DNA of 64,000 nt from DATLFA01 sp035525225 (GCA_035525225.1 DATLFA010000045.1:186001-250000); one strand, 5' to 3'. Counted from the stretch's first letter, positions 51,060 through 59,394 are shown. Numbers and translations are program-made. Notes: a model not told the origin generated them from the letters alone.

Positions 51060-52178
51060 ATGACAATGATTGCTCCCCCCGGCCTCAAAGGGGTTTCGGT
51101 CGCCGACACGGCAGTCGGCGACGTCCGCGGCAGCGAGAGCTTCTACCACTACCGCGAATTCTCGGCTCCCGATCTGGCACGGACCCGCACGGTCGAAGAG
51201 GTATGGCAGTTGATGTTCGACGGCGCGCTGCCGGTGACCGACGAGCAACGGCAAGCGTTCGCGACGTCGGTCCGCAACGTGCGCGCCCTCGATGCGAGGC
51301 TCGAACCGACCCTCGCCGCGATCGCGCGCGTCGCCCGCGATCCGCTCGACGGTCTCCGGGCGATGCTCCCGCTCATCGGAGCGGTGAACGACATGCATCC
51401 GACGGTCGATATCGACGCACGACAACGCCGCGCCGATGCAGTCGTGCTCTGCGCGCAGACGCCTACGGTGCTCGCGGCGTTTCACCGGCTCGCCGAAGGC
51501 CAGAAGCCGCTCGCTCCCGATCCCCAACTCGGCCACGGTGCGAACTTCCTCTACTCGATGCGGGGAAAGGCACCTTCCGAGGCGCACGCGCGGGCCATCG
51601 AGACCTATCTCGTGGCGACGATCGACCATGGATTCAATGCATCGACCTTCACCAGTCGCGTGGTCACGAGCACCGGTGCTGATGTCGCCGGCGCGGTCAC
51701 CGGTGGGGTTGCGGCACTGTCGGGCCCACTACATGGCGGCGCGCCGAGTCGCGCGGTGGAGATGATCGAAGGCATCGGGGACCCTGACAACACCGAACGC
51801 TGGCTGGCCGATCACCTGGCCAGTGGCAAAAAGGTCATGGGGTTCGGGCATGCAGTCTATCGCAGTGAAGATCCGCGTTCGCGGTTGATGCGCGAGGTCG
51901 CCGAGGGCCTGGGGGGCGATCTCATCGAGCGCGCCATACGCATCGAAGCGCGCGTGCTCGCATACATGCAAGCCGCCAAGCCCGACGCGGTCATCCAGAC
52001 CAACGTCGAGTTCTATGCCGGTGTGGTGATGGAACAGTGCGGTCTCCCACGTTCGATGTTCACTCCGGCGTTCAACGTCAGCCGAATCATCGGCTGGTGT
52101 GCGCACATCCTCGAACAAGCGGCGAACAACAAGATCATCCGCCCGTCGGCGCGCTACATCGGGCCCGAGCCACACTGA
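51060..52178 (+). CDS. Citrate synthase / 2-methylcitrate synthase
   Basis: A 372-residue citrate-synthase-fold enzyme without the HTH domain. Catalytic histidines are in SGPLHGGAPS and GFGHAVYRSEDPR. The catalytic Asp of the usual NVDFYSG is Glu here (TNVEFYAGVV), a conservative change that would alter proton abstraction. It condenses oxaloacetate with acetyl- or propionyl-CoA. GGGAGGA precedes ATG 51060; an in-frame ATG at 51033 inside the operator array is possible but less likely. The divergent arrangement suggests joint regulation with the HTH form. Confidence 0.88.
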   Translation: MTMIAPPGLKGVSVADTAVGDVRGSESFYHYREFSAPDLARTRTVEEVWQLMFDGALPVTDEQRQAFATSVRNVRALDARLEPTLAAIARVARDPLDGLRAMLPLIGAVNDMHPTVDIDARQRRADAVVLCAQTPTVLAAFHRLAEGQKPLAPDPQLGHGANFLYSMRGKAPSEAHARAIETYLVATIDHGFNASTFTSRVVTSTGADVAGAVTGGVAALSGPLHGGAPSRAVEMIEGIGDPDNTERWLADHLASGKKVMGFGHAVYRSEDPRSRLMREVAEGLGGDLIERAIRIEARVLAYMQAAKPDAVIQTNVEFYAGVVMEQCGLPRSMFTPAFNVSRIIGWCAHILEQAANNKIIRPSARYIGPEPH

Positions 52179-52229
52179 GCGTTACGCGAATGTCGATTGC
52201 CGATCTCGGCCACGTGACAGACTCGGAGG

Positions 52230-52670
52230 ATGGCGGGGTACTCGGCAACGCCGTTACCGAAGAAGCTGGGCATCAAAGACGGGCACACCGTCGCGACGCT
52301 GAGCGAGCCTGAGGCTTTCGGCGAGACGTTGGGACCGCTGCCGCCGGGTGCCCGCCTCGTCCATGACCTGCGCGGTCACCGGGAAGTCGTCGTCGCCTTC
52401 TTCACCGCGAGAGCAGAGTTGGAAAAGCGTATGGCTGCGCTGACGAAGGCCATCTTTCCCGACGGCGGACTGTGGATCGCGTGGCCGAAGAAGGCCAGCA
52501 AAGTGCAGACGGATATCACCGAGGACGTCGTCCGCGAGGTGGCGTTGCCTACGGGGTTGGTCGACAACAAGGTGTGCGCGATCGACGACGTGTGGTCAGG
52601 GCTGCGCCTGGTCGTGCGGGTTGCAAACCGGGGCCCGAGCGGCCCCCGCCAGAGCGGGAAGCGCCGGTGA
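52230..52670 (+). CDS. DUF3052 family protein
   Basis: A 146-residue protein with the DUF3052 pattern: YSATPLPKKLGIKDGHTV, then LRGHREVVVAFFTARAELEKRM, FPDGGLWIAWPKKASKV and ALPTGLVDNKVCAIDDVWSGLRLVVRV. Function is unknown, with some members fused to or near methyl- or acyltransferase genes. The final ten residues (RGPSGPRQSGK) come from a copy of the dispersed repeat that has been read into the frame. It lies 51 bases downstream of the citrate synthase, same strand. Confidence 0.88.
   Translation: MAGYSATPLPKKLGIKDGHTVATLSEPEAFGETLGPLPPGARLVHDLRGHREVVVAFFTARAELEKRMAALTKAIFPDGGLWIAWPKKASKVQTDITEDVVREVALPTGLVDNKVCAIDDVWSGLRLVVRVANRGPSGPRQSGKRR
52631..52661. repeat. Dispersed GC-rich repeat, copy 7 (forward, within coding end)
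   Basis: GGGCCCGAGCGGCCC, three bases, then CCAGAGCGGGAAG. It encodes the C-terminus of the DUF3052 protein. Confidence 0.85.
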
Positions 52671-52758
52671 TTCAACTTCGGTGTGGACCGGCCGATGCTT
52701 CACCTGATGGATCGCCGTAGCTTTCTGCGCCACGGAGTCGGCGCAGCGACCTGCGCTG

Positions 52759-52790
52759 ACTTTCCGCTCTGCAATGGGCCGCTCGGGCCC
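52759..52790. repeat. Dispersed GC-rich repeat, copy 8 (reverse)
   Basis: ACTTTCCGCTCTG, four bases, then GGGCCGCTCGGGCCC, ending 14 bases before the P450 start. The rest of the 134-base gap after the DUF3052 gene shows nothing I can name. Confidence 0.85.
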
Positions 52791-52804
52791 ACTAGCGTCC
52801 GGCC

Positions 52805-54007
52805 ATGACCGCGATCGAAGCGCCGTACATCAACCTGCTCGACCCCGCCTTCTACGTCGATCCCGGCGACGCCTACCGGTGGTTGCGCGACAACGCGCCG
52901 GCCTATTGGGATCCGGTGCAGCGCATTTGGGGCATCAGTCGCTATCAGGATGTCGTCGACGTCGAGAAGAACGGGGCGCGCTACTCGTCGTTCTTCGGAT
53001 CACGGCCGCGCATCGACCAGCGCGCGGACACGTCGATGATCAACAAGGACGATCCCGACCACCAGAATCAGCGGTCGTTGGTGTTGCGCCAATTCACACC
53101 TCGCGCCGTGCGCCAACGCGAGGACTACGTGCGAGCGATGGTCGACGAACTTATCGACGAGGTGATTCCTCGAGGCACGTGTGAGGCGATCGAGGCGCTG
53201 GCGTCGCGGCTTCCGGCGATGGTCATCGGCGACAAGCTCGGTTACCCGCGAGAGTTCTGGCCCAAGGTACGGGAGTGGTCCGAGGTCACGATGTTCGATG
53301 CGGGACAGACGCCGAAAGACGGTGTGTATCCCGAGCGGACGACGATGCAGGCGGGCGGAGGCGCGATCGCCGATTTCGCCGGTGAAACGATGAAGATCAT
53401 CGCGCAGCGACGCGCGGAGCCACGCGACGATCTCATCTCGCTGTGGTGCCAGAGCGAAGTCGACGGCCGACCCTGGACCGATCAAGAGGTGATGTCCGAG
53501 ACGATCCTCTTGCTCGACGGCGGTGCCGAGACGACCCGCACCGTGATCGGTTCGATGATCTACGAGCTGGCGTTGCGCCCCGACCAGAAGCAGATCCTCG
53601 TCGACAACCCGGCGGTGCTCGGTGAGACCGGCGTCGAAGAGTTCATCCGATGGGTCACGCCCATCCTCAACATGCGCCGCACCGCGACCGAAGATCACGA
53701 ATTGCACGGGCAGACGGTGCGCGAGGGTGACGAGTTGCTGTTGATGTACTCGTCGGCGAATCGTGACGAGCGGGTGTTCCCCAACCCCGATCGCCTTGAT
53801 GTGACGCGGCAACACAATCACCATGTCGCGTTCGGCTTCGGCACGCACTTCTGCCTCGGCGCAGCGCTCGCTCGGCTCGAGATCCGTGTGATGTTCGAGC
53901 AGTTGATCGCCCGCATCCCCAACTGGCGCCTCGTGCCGGGCACGCAGCCGAAGATCCTTCCGGCCACGTTCGCCCGCTCCTACGACGCGGTGCACATCGA
54001 GTTCTGA
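52805..54007 (+). CDS. Cytochrome P450
   Basis: A 400-residue soluble P450. The heme-binding loop FGFGTHFCLG contains Cys350; the I-helix oxygen-activation motif is DGGAETTRT and the K-helix ExxR is EEFIRW. It hydroxylates or epoxidises an organic substrate using electrons from ferredoxin and its reductase, neither of which is in the window. Similar CYPs act on steroids, terpenes or fatty acids. The LEH-like gene 250 bases downstream would suit epoxide products. ATG 52805. Confidence 0.95.
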   Translation: MTAIEAPYINLLDPAFYVDPGDAYRWLRDNAPAYWDPVQRIWGISRYQDVVDVEKNGARYSSFFGSRPRIDQRADTSMINKDDPDHQNQRSLVLRQFTPRAVRQREDYVRAMVDELIDEVIPRGTCEAIEALASRLPAMVIGDKLGYPREFWPKVREWSEVTMFDAGQTPKDGVYPERTTMQAGGGAIADFAGETMKIIAQRRAEPRDDLISLWCQSEVDGRPWTDQEVMSETILLLDGGAETTRTVIGSMIYELALRPDQKQILVDNPAVLGETGVEEFIRWVTPILNMRRTATEDHELHGQTVREGDELLLMYSSANRDERVFPNPDRLDVTRQHNHHVAFGFGTHFCLGAALARLEIRVMFEQLIARIPNWRLVPGTQPKILPATFARSYDAVHIEF

Positions 54008-54080
54008 GCGTTCTTTTCGCAACGCGCGGATATGAGGACCGCGGCGGGCGCCTGTCGGGCATGTCTTCTTGGTTTCGCGC

Positions 54081-54111
54081 CCACTGTTACCGAAATTGAC
54101 CACTGTTACCG
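54081..54111. repeat. Direct repeat of a 12-base word between P450 and LEH-like genes
   Basis: CCACTGTTACCG occurs at 54081-54092 and 54100-54111 (19-base period). The 250-base gap 54008-54255 holds this and no gene that I accept. It may be an operator for the downstream gene. Confidence 0.45.
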
Positions 54112-54255
54112 GGCGGAAGTCAGCGCGAAACGACAGAACCGAGCGTGCCAACGCTGACACCGACGATTCGGCGGGTCGAACTGGCGCCGCGCCTCCTGGC
54201 GACGCGTCGCACCACCGCACACGGCCTACGCTTGCGCAGCTATCAGGGGGACGAT

Positions 54256-54654
54256 GTGGGCGGCGCCAACGAAGACGTGATCCGCGTGGTGCTGCAGTCG
54301 TGGGGCGAGGGGGTCGACGCGGCGAAAGCCGCGACTCGCAGGTACTTCGCCGACGATTGTGTGTGGGAGCAATCCGGTTTTCCGACCACGACGGGGCCTG
54401 AGGAAGCCGCCGAGTTGTTCAACTCGATGGGAGCGATGGGCTTCGTCAGCGTCGACGTGGACTTCCGCAACGTCGTCTCGGCTGGTGACGTCGTCTGCAC
54501 AGAGCGCATCGACTGGTTGGTGCGGCCCGACGGATCTCGCGTCGGGCCTCTGCCGATCGTCGGCGTCACCGAGTTCCGCGACGGCAAGATCAGTTCGTGG
54601 CGCGAGTATTTCGATCGCACCCACCTCACGCGCGCCACCCACGCGTCTGAGTAG
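54256..54654 (+). CDS. SnoaL-like protein resembling limonene-1,2-epoxide hydrolase
   Basis: A 132-residue NTF2-fold protein. It shares with the protein at 2757-3131 the TERID (R84, D86) and SSWREYFD (E117/D120) motifs that resemble the epoxide hydrolase triad, with Glu at one of the acidic places. I start it at GTG 54256 because AGGGGGA is six bases upstream; the longer frame to 54145 adds a basic leader. Coming after a P450, it may hydrate an epoxide. It is convergent with the FmdB gene, with palindromic repeats between. Confidence 0.75.
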   Translation: MGGANEDVIRVVLQSWGEGVDAAKAATRRYFADDCVWEQSGFPTTTGPEEAAELFNSMGAMGFVSVDVDFRNVVSAGDVVCTERIDWLVRPDGSRVGPLPIVGVTEFRDGKISSWREYFDRTHLTRATHASE

Positions 54655-54681
54655 ATGGCGTTCTCACGCTCTGTGGCATCC

Positions 54682-54740
54682 ACGCGCCCGCGGACGCGTG
54701 AATCCCACTCAGCGTGGCACTGAGGCGTCCGCGGACGCGT
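54682..54740. terminator. Palindromic repeat cluster between convergent genes
   Basis: Two GC-rich palindromes, ACGCGCCCGCGGACGCGT (54682-54699, one mismatch) and GCGTCCGCGGACGC (54725-54738, perfect), 40 bases apart, with CTCAG/CTGAG arms (54708-54712, 54720-54724) between them. Probably a bidirectional terminator for the LEH-like and FmdB genes. Confidence 0.5.
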
Positions 54741-54770
54741 CAGCATCACGCACCGTGGGCTGGTCGCCGC

Positions 54771-55013
54771 TCAGTGGCAGCCGCAGGCGGTGCCGCAACC
54801 GCCGCCGGCACGCGGCGTGGACATTGCGGCCGCGAGATCGCCGCCCGACACGCTCGAACTCTGTTTGCCCCCGACCGAGGCGAAAACCGAGAGCAACTTC
54901 ACGGTGTTGTTGTGGCCATCGGGGCACTGGGCCGGCTGGTCGGACGCGCTCATCGCTCGGCGCTCTTCGAATACGGTGTCACAGGTGCGGCAACGGAACT
55001 CGTAGGTCGGCAT
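54771..55013 (-). CDS. FmdB-family zinc-ribbon protein
   Basis: An 80-residue protein starting MPTYEFRCRTCDTVFE with a C-x2-C and a later CPDGH; this is the FmdB zinc ribbon, a putative regulatory or RNA-binding module. The tail is Ser/Gly-rich and ends in a Cys/His cluster (GGGCGTACGCH). Its ATG shares three bases with the ATG of the divergent hydroxylase-like gene in the word CATG. It may be involved in regulation of amidase or formamidase genes in other organisms; here that is unproven. Confidence 0.85.
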   Translation of the reverse strand: MPTYEFRCRTCDTVFEERRAMSASDQPAQCPDGHNNTVKLLSVFASVGGKQSSSVSGGDLAAAMSTPRAGGGCGTACGCH

Positions 55014-55689
55014 GGATCAAAGTATGCACGAACTGTCCGCGGTGCGCTCACTGCGACAGGCCGTGAACGTGTTCGCCGGCCGGGCGTCACCCAAGCTCTT
55101 CGTGGGCGCCGCCGCCACGACGGTGGCGGCCCGCGGGGCTCTGGGCCGGTGGGGGCGCCGCGACGTGCTGGCCGTGACCGCAGTGCTCGCCAGCCGGCCG
55201 TTCGCCGAATGGGTGATCCATCGACGCGTGCTGCACTCGCGACCGCTGGTGGTGGGAGATCGCACGATCGACCTCGGGGCCGCGCATCGCCATCACCATC
55301 GCGAGCCGGCCGACGTCGACTTCGTGCTCGTCGACGCCCGCTACGCCCGCGACTACGTGGTCGGTTGGGCCGCGACCGCGGCGGCGATCGCGGCCGCACT
55401 CCCCGGTCGTCGGCGCGGGCGGTTGCGTCCGACCCTGAGCGGGCTGGCCGCCGCCTACGCGTCGCTCGTCGCATACGAGTGGACGCATCTGCTCATCCAC
55501 ACGTCGTACCGGCCCCGGCATCGTTGGCTGCGCCAGCGGCGAACGATGCACCGCCGCCACCACTTCCGCAACGAGCACTACTGGTTCGGTGTGTCCACCG
55601 ATCTCGCTGACCGGGTGCTGCGCACTCGGCCGCCGGCGCGCACGGTCGAGTTGTCCGCGACCGCCCGCACGCTGGGCGTCGACGCGTGA
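55012..55689 (+). CDS. Fatty acid hydroxylase / sterol desaturase superfamily membrane protein
   Basis: A 225-residue membrane protein with eight-histidine-type clusters: WVIHRRVLH, AAHRHHH, EWTHLLIH and MHRRHHFRNEHYW. These bind a di-iron centre in hydroxylases and desaturases. Three or four membrane helices are visible. It would hydroxylate or desaturate a lipid or carotenoid-like chain. ATG 55012 overlaps the FmdB start; ATG 55024, four codons in, is an alternative. It is convergent with nrdB (10 bases apart). Confidence 0.82.
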   Translation: MDQSMHELSAVRSLRQAVNVFAGRASPKLFVGAAATTVAARGALGRWGRRDVLAVTAVLASRPFAEWVIHRRVLHSRPLVVGDRTIDLGAAHRHHHREPADVDFVLVDARYARDYVVGWAATAAAIAAALPGRRRGRLRPTLSGLAAAYASLVAYEWTHLLIHTSYRPRHRWLRQRRTMHRRHHFRNEHYWFGVSTDLADRVLRTRPPARTVELSATARTLGVDA

Positions 55690-55699
55690 GTCGACGCGG

Positions 55700-56785
55700 T
55701 CAGAACTCTTCGTCGAAGGCGACGTCGCCTTCGATACCGATCTGATAAGCGGAGACACTGCGCTCGAAGAAGTTGGTGAGCTCTTGCACGTCCTGGAGCT
55801 CCATGAACGAGAAGGGGTTCTTCGATCCGTAGCGCTTGCCCAGCCCGAGTTGCAGCAAGCGTTGGTCGGCGACGAACTCGAGATACTGGCGAGTATCTGA
55901 CGTCGACATGCCGGGCACGCCCTGGCCGAGGATGTCCTGCGCGAATTGGTACTCGCACTCGACCGCTTCTTCGACCATGTCGTTGATGCGCTGGCGCAAG
56001 TCGTCGTCGAAAAGGTGGGGCTCTTCGGCGCGAACATGCTCGACGACGGCGAGCGCGAAGTTCATGTGCATCGACTCGTCGCGGAACACCCAGTTGGTGC
56101 CCGCGGCGAGCCCGTTGAGCAGGCCCTTGGACCGCAGGAAATAGACATACGCAAAGGCGGCGAAGAAGAACAGGCCCTCGATGCAGGTCGCGAAGCAGAT
56201 GAGGTTGAGCAGGAACTGCTTGCGCGACTCTTCGTCGTCGAGACGGTCGAGGTGATTGATCGATTCGATCCACTTGAAGCAGAAGTCGGCCTTCATGCGG
56301 ATAGACGGGATGTTCTCGATGGCAGAGAACGCTTCGGCACGTTGTTCGAGATCGGGGATGTAGCTGTCGAGGAGCGTCAGGTAGAACTGAATGTGCAGCG
56401 CTTCTTCGAAGAGCTGGCGGCTGAGATAGAGGCGGGCCTCGGGCGCATTGACATGCTTGTAGAGGTTGAGCACCAAGTTATTGGACACGATCGAATCGCC
56501 GGTCGCGAAGAACGCCACCAGCCGATTGATGAGGTGCTTCTCGGCCGGCAAGAGCTTGCGGTCGAGGTCGACGAGGTCATCGGAGAAGTCGATCTCTTCG
56601 ACGGTCCACGTGTTGCGGATCGCATTGCGGAACATCTCGTAGAACGCCGGATAGCGCATGGGGCGCAGTGTGAGATTGAAGCCGGGGTCGAGCAGCTTGC
56701 CGCGCGCCGCGACCGGCTGCGCGAGCGCGACGGGCCGATCGGCGACCGGGTCGAGCTGAGGGAAGGAATTCTCGATGAGGGCCAT
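55700..56785 (-). CDS. nrdB: Ribonucleoside-diphosphate reductase beta subunit, class Ia-like
   Basis: A 361-residue R2 protein. Iron ligands D97, E128, H131, E203, E237 and H240 can be placed, and Tyr135 (EALHIQFY) is where the stable radical is expected, so this is a tyrosyl-radical enzyme rather than the Phe/Val type. The C-terminus GDVAFDEEF is the tail that docks to NrdA. It makes deoxyribonucleotides with NrdA. It is 54 bases downstream of nrdA and part of the same transcript. ATG 56785. Confidence 0.95.
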   Translation of the reverse strand: MALIENSFPQLDPVADRPVALAQPVAARGKLLDPGFNLTLRPMRYPAFYEMFRNAIRNTWTVEEIDFSDDLVDLDRKLLPAEKHLINRLVAFFATGDSIVSNNLVLNLYKHVNAPEARLYLSRQLFEEALHIQFYLTLLDSYIPDLEQRAEAFSAIENIPSIRMKADFCFKWIESINHLDRLDDEESRKQFLLNLICFATCIEGLFFFAAFAYVYFLRSKGLLNGLAAGTNWVFRDESMHMNFALAVVEHVRAEEPHLFDDDLRQRINDMVEEAVECEYQFAQDILGQGVPGMSTSDTRQYLEFVADQRLLQLGLGKRYGSKNPFSFMELQDVQELTNFFERSVSAYQIGIEGDVAFDEEF

Positions 56786-56839
56786 GAAACGGCTATCTCC
56801 TAAGGGGAAGGTGGAAACCAGCGGGCGTGCGCGTGCGGA

Positions 56840-59272
56840 TCAGTCGCAGGCTTCGCACGCCTCGGGGTTTTCGAGCGAGCAGGCAATGGCTTCGGTGTCG
56901 CTGTAGACCTTCGTCGGTGCGGTGGGTGTGGCGGTCGGCGCCCCGCTGGTCGTCTGGTTGATGCGAGTCGCCGGCCGTGAGCGCAGGTAGTAGGTGGTCT
57001 TGAGCCCGGCTTTCCAGGCGTAGACGTACATCGACGACAACTTGCCGATCGTCGGTGACTCCATGAAGAGATTGAGCGACTGGCTTTGGTCGATGAACGC
57101 GCCGCGCTCGGCGGCCATGTCGACGAGCGAGCGCATCGGGATCTCCCACGCAGTGCGGTAGATCGTCTTGAGTTCGTGGGGGACGCCCTCGATGTTGAGG
57201 ATCGAGCCTTCGGCACGCTTGACCTGCGACTGCATGTCCTCGTCCCAGAGGCCGAGGCGCTGCAGATCACGCACGAGGTAGCGGTTGATCTGGAGGAACT
57301 CGCCGGACAGCGTCTCGCGCTTGAACAGGTTGGACACCTGCGGCTCGATGCATTCGTGGCAACCGGCGATCGATGCGATCGTGGCGGTCGGTGCGATGGC
57401 GATGAGCAGCGAGTTGCGCAGGCCATGCTCGGCGATGCGGGCGCGCAGCTCGCCCCACGCCAAGTCGGTGCCTGTGGCCGCGCCGGCCAGGTCGAACTGC
57501 AACTTGCCACCCGCGGCGCGGGTGTCGGCGTAAGTGGGATGCGGGCCGAACTGCTGCGCGAGCTCGGTCGACGCCCACAGCGCGTGGAAATAGATGTGCT
57601 CGCTGATCTCGCGCGACAAGCCGCGGGCCTCGGCGGAATCGAAGGCCAGGCGCATCTTGAAGAACACGTCTTGCAGGCCCATGAGACCGAGCCCGACCGG
57701 GCGCCACGCCGCGTTGGATGTCGCCGCTGCTTCGGTGGGGTAGTAGTTGATGTCGATCACGCGATCGAGGAAGGGGACCGCGATCCGCACGACCTCGCCG
57801 AGGCGATCGAAGTCGAACGAACGCATCGTGATGCCGTCACTCGTGTCATCGTCGACCAGCGCGCCGAGGTTGATCGAGCCGAGGTTGCAGACCGCGGTTT
57901 CGGCCTGGCTCGTGACCTCGATGATCTCGGTGCAGAGGTTGGAGAGGTGCACCACGCGGCCCTTGGTGCCGGTCTGGTTGCAACGTTGATTGGATGGGTC
58001 TTTGAAGGTCATCCAACCGTTGCCGGTCTGTGCGAGGGAGCGCATCATGCGGCTGTAGAGCTGGCGAGCAGGGATCTGTCGCTCGTAGAGCCCGGCCGAC
58101 TCGGCTTCGAGGTAGGCCTGCTCGAACTCGGGGCCGTAGAGATCGGTGAGATGCGGGACCGCGTGAGGGTCGAACAGCGACCACATCCAGTCCTTCTCGA
58201 CACGCTCCATGAACAGGTCGGGGACCCAGTTGGCGAGGTTGAGGTTGTGGGCCCGGCGCGCTTCGTCGCCGGTGTTGTCACGCAGTTCGAGGAAGTCTTC
58301 GATGTCGGCGTGCCACGTCTCGAGGTAGACGCACGCCGCGCCCTTGCGCTTGCCGCCCTGGTTGACCGCGCCGACCGAGCAGTCGAGGGTCTTGAGCCAC
58401 GGGATGATGCCGTTGGACAGGCCGTTGGTGCCCCGGATGAGCGAGCCCTTGGACCGCACGCGGTGGTAGGCGAGGCCGATGCCGCCGGCGAACTTGGACA
58501 GCAGCGCCACGTCCTTGTAGCGGTCGTAGATGGCGGAGAGATCATCCTCGGGCGAGTCGAGCAGGTAGCAGCTGGACATCTGGGAGTGCGCGGTGCCCGA
58601 GTTGAACAGCGTCGGCGATGATGGCAGGTACGCGAGCGAAGAGATCAAGCGGTAGAAGCGGATGGCTTCTTCGGCGTTTTGCGACAGGCCGCACGCCACG
58701 CGCATGAAGAAGTATTGCGGGGTCTCGATGACCGCTCGCTCGGTCGGGTGGCGCAGGAGATAGCGGTCGTAAACGGTGCGCATGCCGAAGAACTCGAAGC
58801 GGTGGTCGTTGGTCGACTCGATGGCGTCGTTGAGCTTGCGGAAGTTGTTGTTGACGAGCTCGACCACATAATCGGCGACGAGACCCAGGCGGTGACCGAG
58901 GGCGATCGACTGGCTGAACGAATAGATGTCTTGGTTCTTGACTTCTTTTTCGATGTAGGTCGAGAGAAGCCTCGCCGCGAGCTTGGAGTAGTTGGGCTCC
59001 TCGACGATCAGCGATGCCGCGGTGCGGATCGACAACTCGTCGAGCTCTTCGGTCGTCGCTCCATCGCACAGGCCGCTGATGGTGCGAGTCGCGACGCGCA
59101 TCACATCGACGCCGGAGAGGTTGACGGCGCAGCGGTGGACTGCCCGCACGATCTTGTTGACGTCGACCGGTTCGAGGTCTCCGTTGCGCTTGCGTACGCG
59201 CATCGTCACACCGTCGCTGGCGCCTGCATCCTGGCCTGCACCCTGCGCGACCCGATCGTGAGTGATCGTCAT
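56840..59272 (-). CDS. nrdA: Ribonucleoside-diphosphate reductase alpha subunit, class I
   Basis: An 810-residue R1 protein. The N-terminal ATP-cone (MRVRKRNGDLEPVDVNKIVRA) is the allosteric site. The active site can be recognised by SQMSSCYLLDSP, SNLCTEI (Asn-x-Cys-x-Glu) and AVCNLGSIN, the radical-transfer pair YY in KTTYYLRSRP, and the C-terminal redox CEACD. So it is a complete class I enzyme. ATG 59272 is preceded by GGAGGG eight bases upstream; a longer frame is rejected because it lies upstream of the promoter. Promoter and operator are at 59365-59394. Confidence 0.96.
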   Translation of the reverse strand: MTITHDRVAQGAGQDAGASDGVTMRVRKRNGDLEPVDVNKIVRAVHRCAVNLSGVDVMRVATRTISGLCDGATTEELDELSIRTAASLIVEEPNYSKLAARLLSTYIEKEVKNQDIYSFSQSIALGHRLGLVADYVVELVNNNFRKLNDAIESTNDHRFEFFGMRTVYDRYLLRHPTERAVIETPQYFFMRVACGLSQNAEEAIRFYRLISSLAYLPSSPTLFNSGTAHSQMSSCYLLDSPEDDLSAIYDRYKDVALLSKFAGGIGLAYHRVRSKGSLIRGTNGLSNGIIPWLKTLDCSVGAVNQGGKRKGAACVYLETWHADIEDFLELRDNTGDEARRAHNLNLANWVPDLFMERVEKDWMWSLFDPHAVPHLTDLYGPEFEQAYLEAESAGLYERQIPARQLYSRMMRSLAQTGNGWMTFKDPSNQRCNQTGTKGRVVHLSNLCTEIIEVTSQAETAVCNLGSINLGALVDDDTSDGITMRSFDFDRLGEVVRIAVPFLDRVIDINYYPTEAAATSNAAWRPVGLGLMGLQDVFFKMRLAFDSAEARGLSREISEHIYFHALWASTELAQQFGPHPTYADTRAAGGKLQFDLAGAATGTDLAWGELRARIAEHGLRNSLLIAIAPTATIASIAGCHECIEPQVSNLFKRETLSGEFLQINRYLVRDLQRLGLWDEDMQSQVKRAEGSILNIEGVPHELKTIYRTAWEIPMRSLVDMAAERGAFIDQSQSLNLFMESPTIGKLSSMYVYAWKAGLKTTYYLRSRPATRINQTTSGAPTATPTAPTKVYSDTEAIACSLENPEACEACD

Positions 59273-59364
59273 ATTTGTTGCCCTCCATCCAGCCAATACA
59301 AGCGGCACCGCGGCACTGCCTGCCCCGAGCCCGAACACCACCCACGTCGGACTAGGGGTTCACT

Positions 59365-59394
59365 ATTACATGGCTGTAATTACACCGCTGTCAA
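59365..59394 (-). promoter_or_regulatory. Promoter of nrdAB with overlapping inverted repeat
   Basis: On the minus strand TTGACA (59389-59394) and TGTAAT (59365-59370) are 18 bases apart, near-perfect sigma-70 boxes. ATTACA-tggc-TGTAAT (59365-59380) is an exact inverted repeat covering the -10 box, and TGTAATTACA (59375-59384) is a second palindrome inside the spacer. This is a likely repressor site; NrdR would be the usual candidate, but the sequence does not match the NrdR box well. The leader is about 85 bases. The rest of 59273-59493 shows no gene. Confidence 0.7.

Noticed and set aside
59365..59384. Standard NrdR box at nrdAB
   Set aside because: Only a CACTAT half matches what I know of the box; the right half does not. 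I list it as an inverted repeat of unknown regulator.
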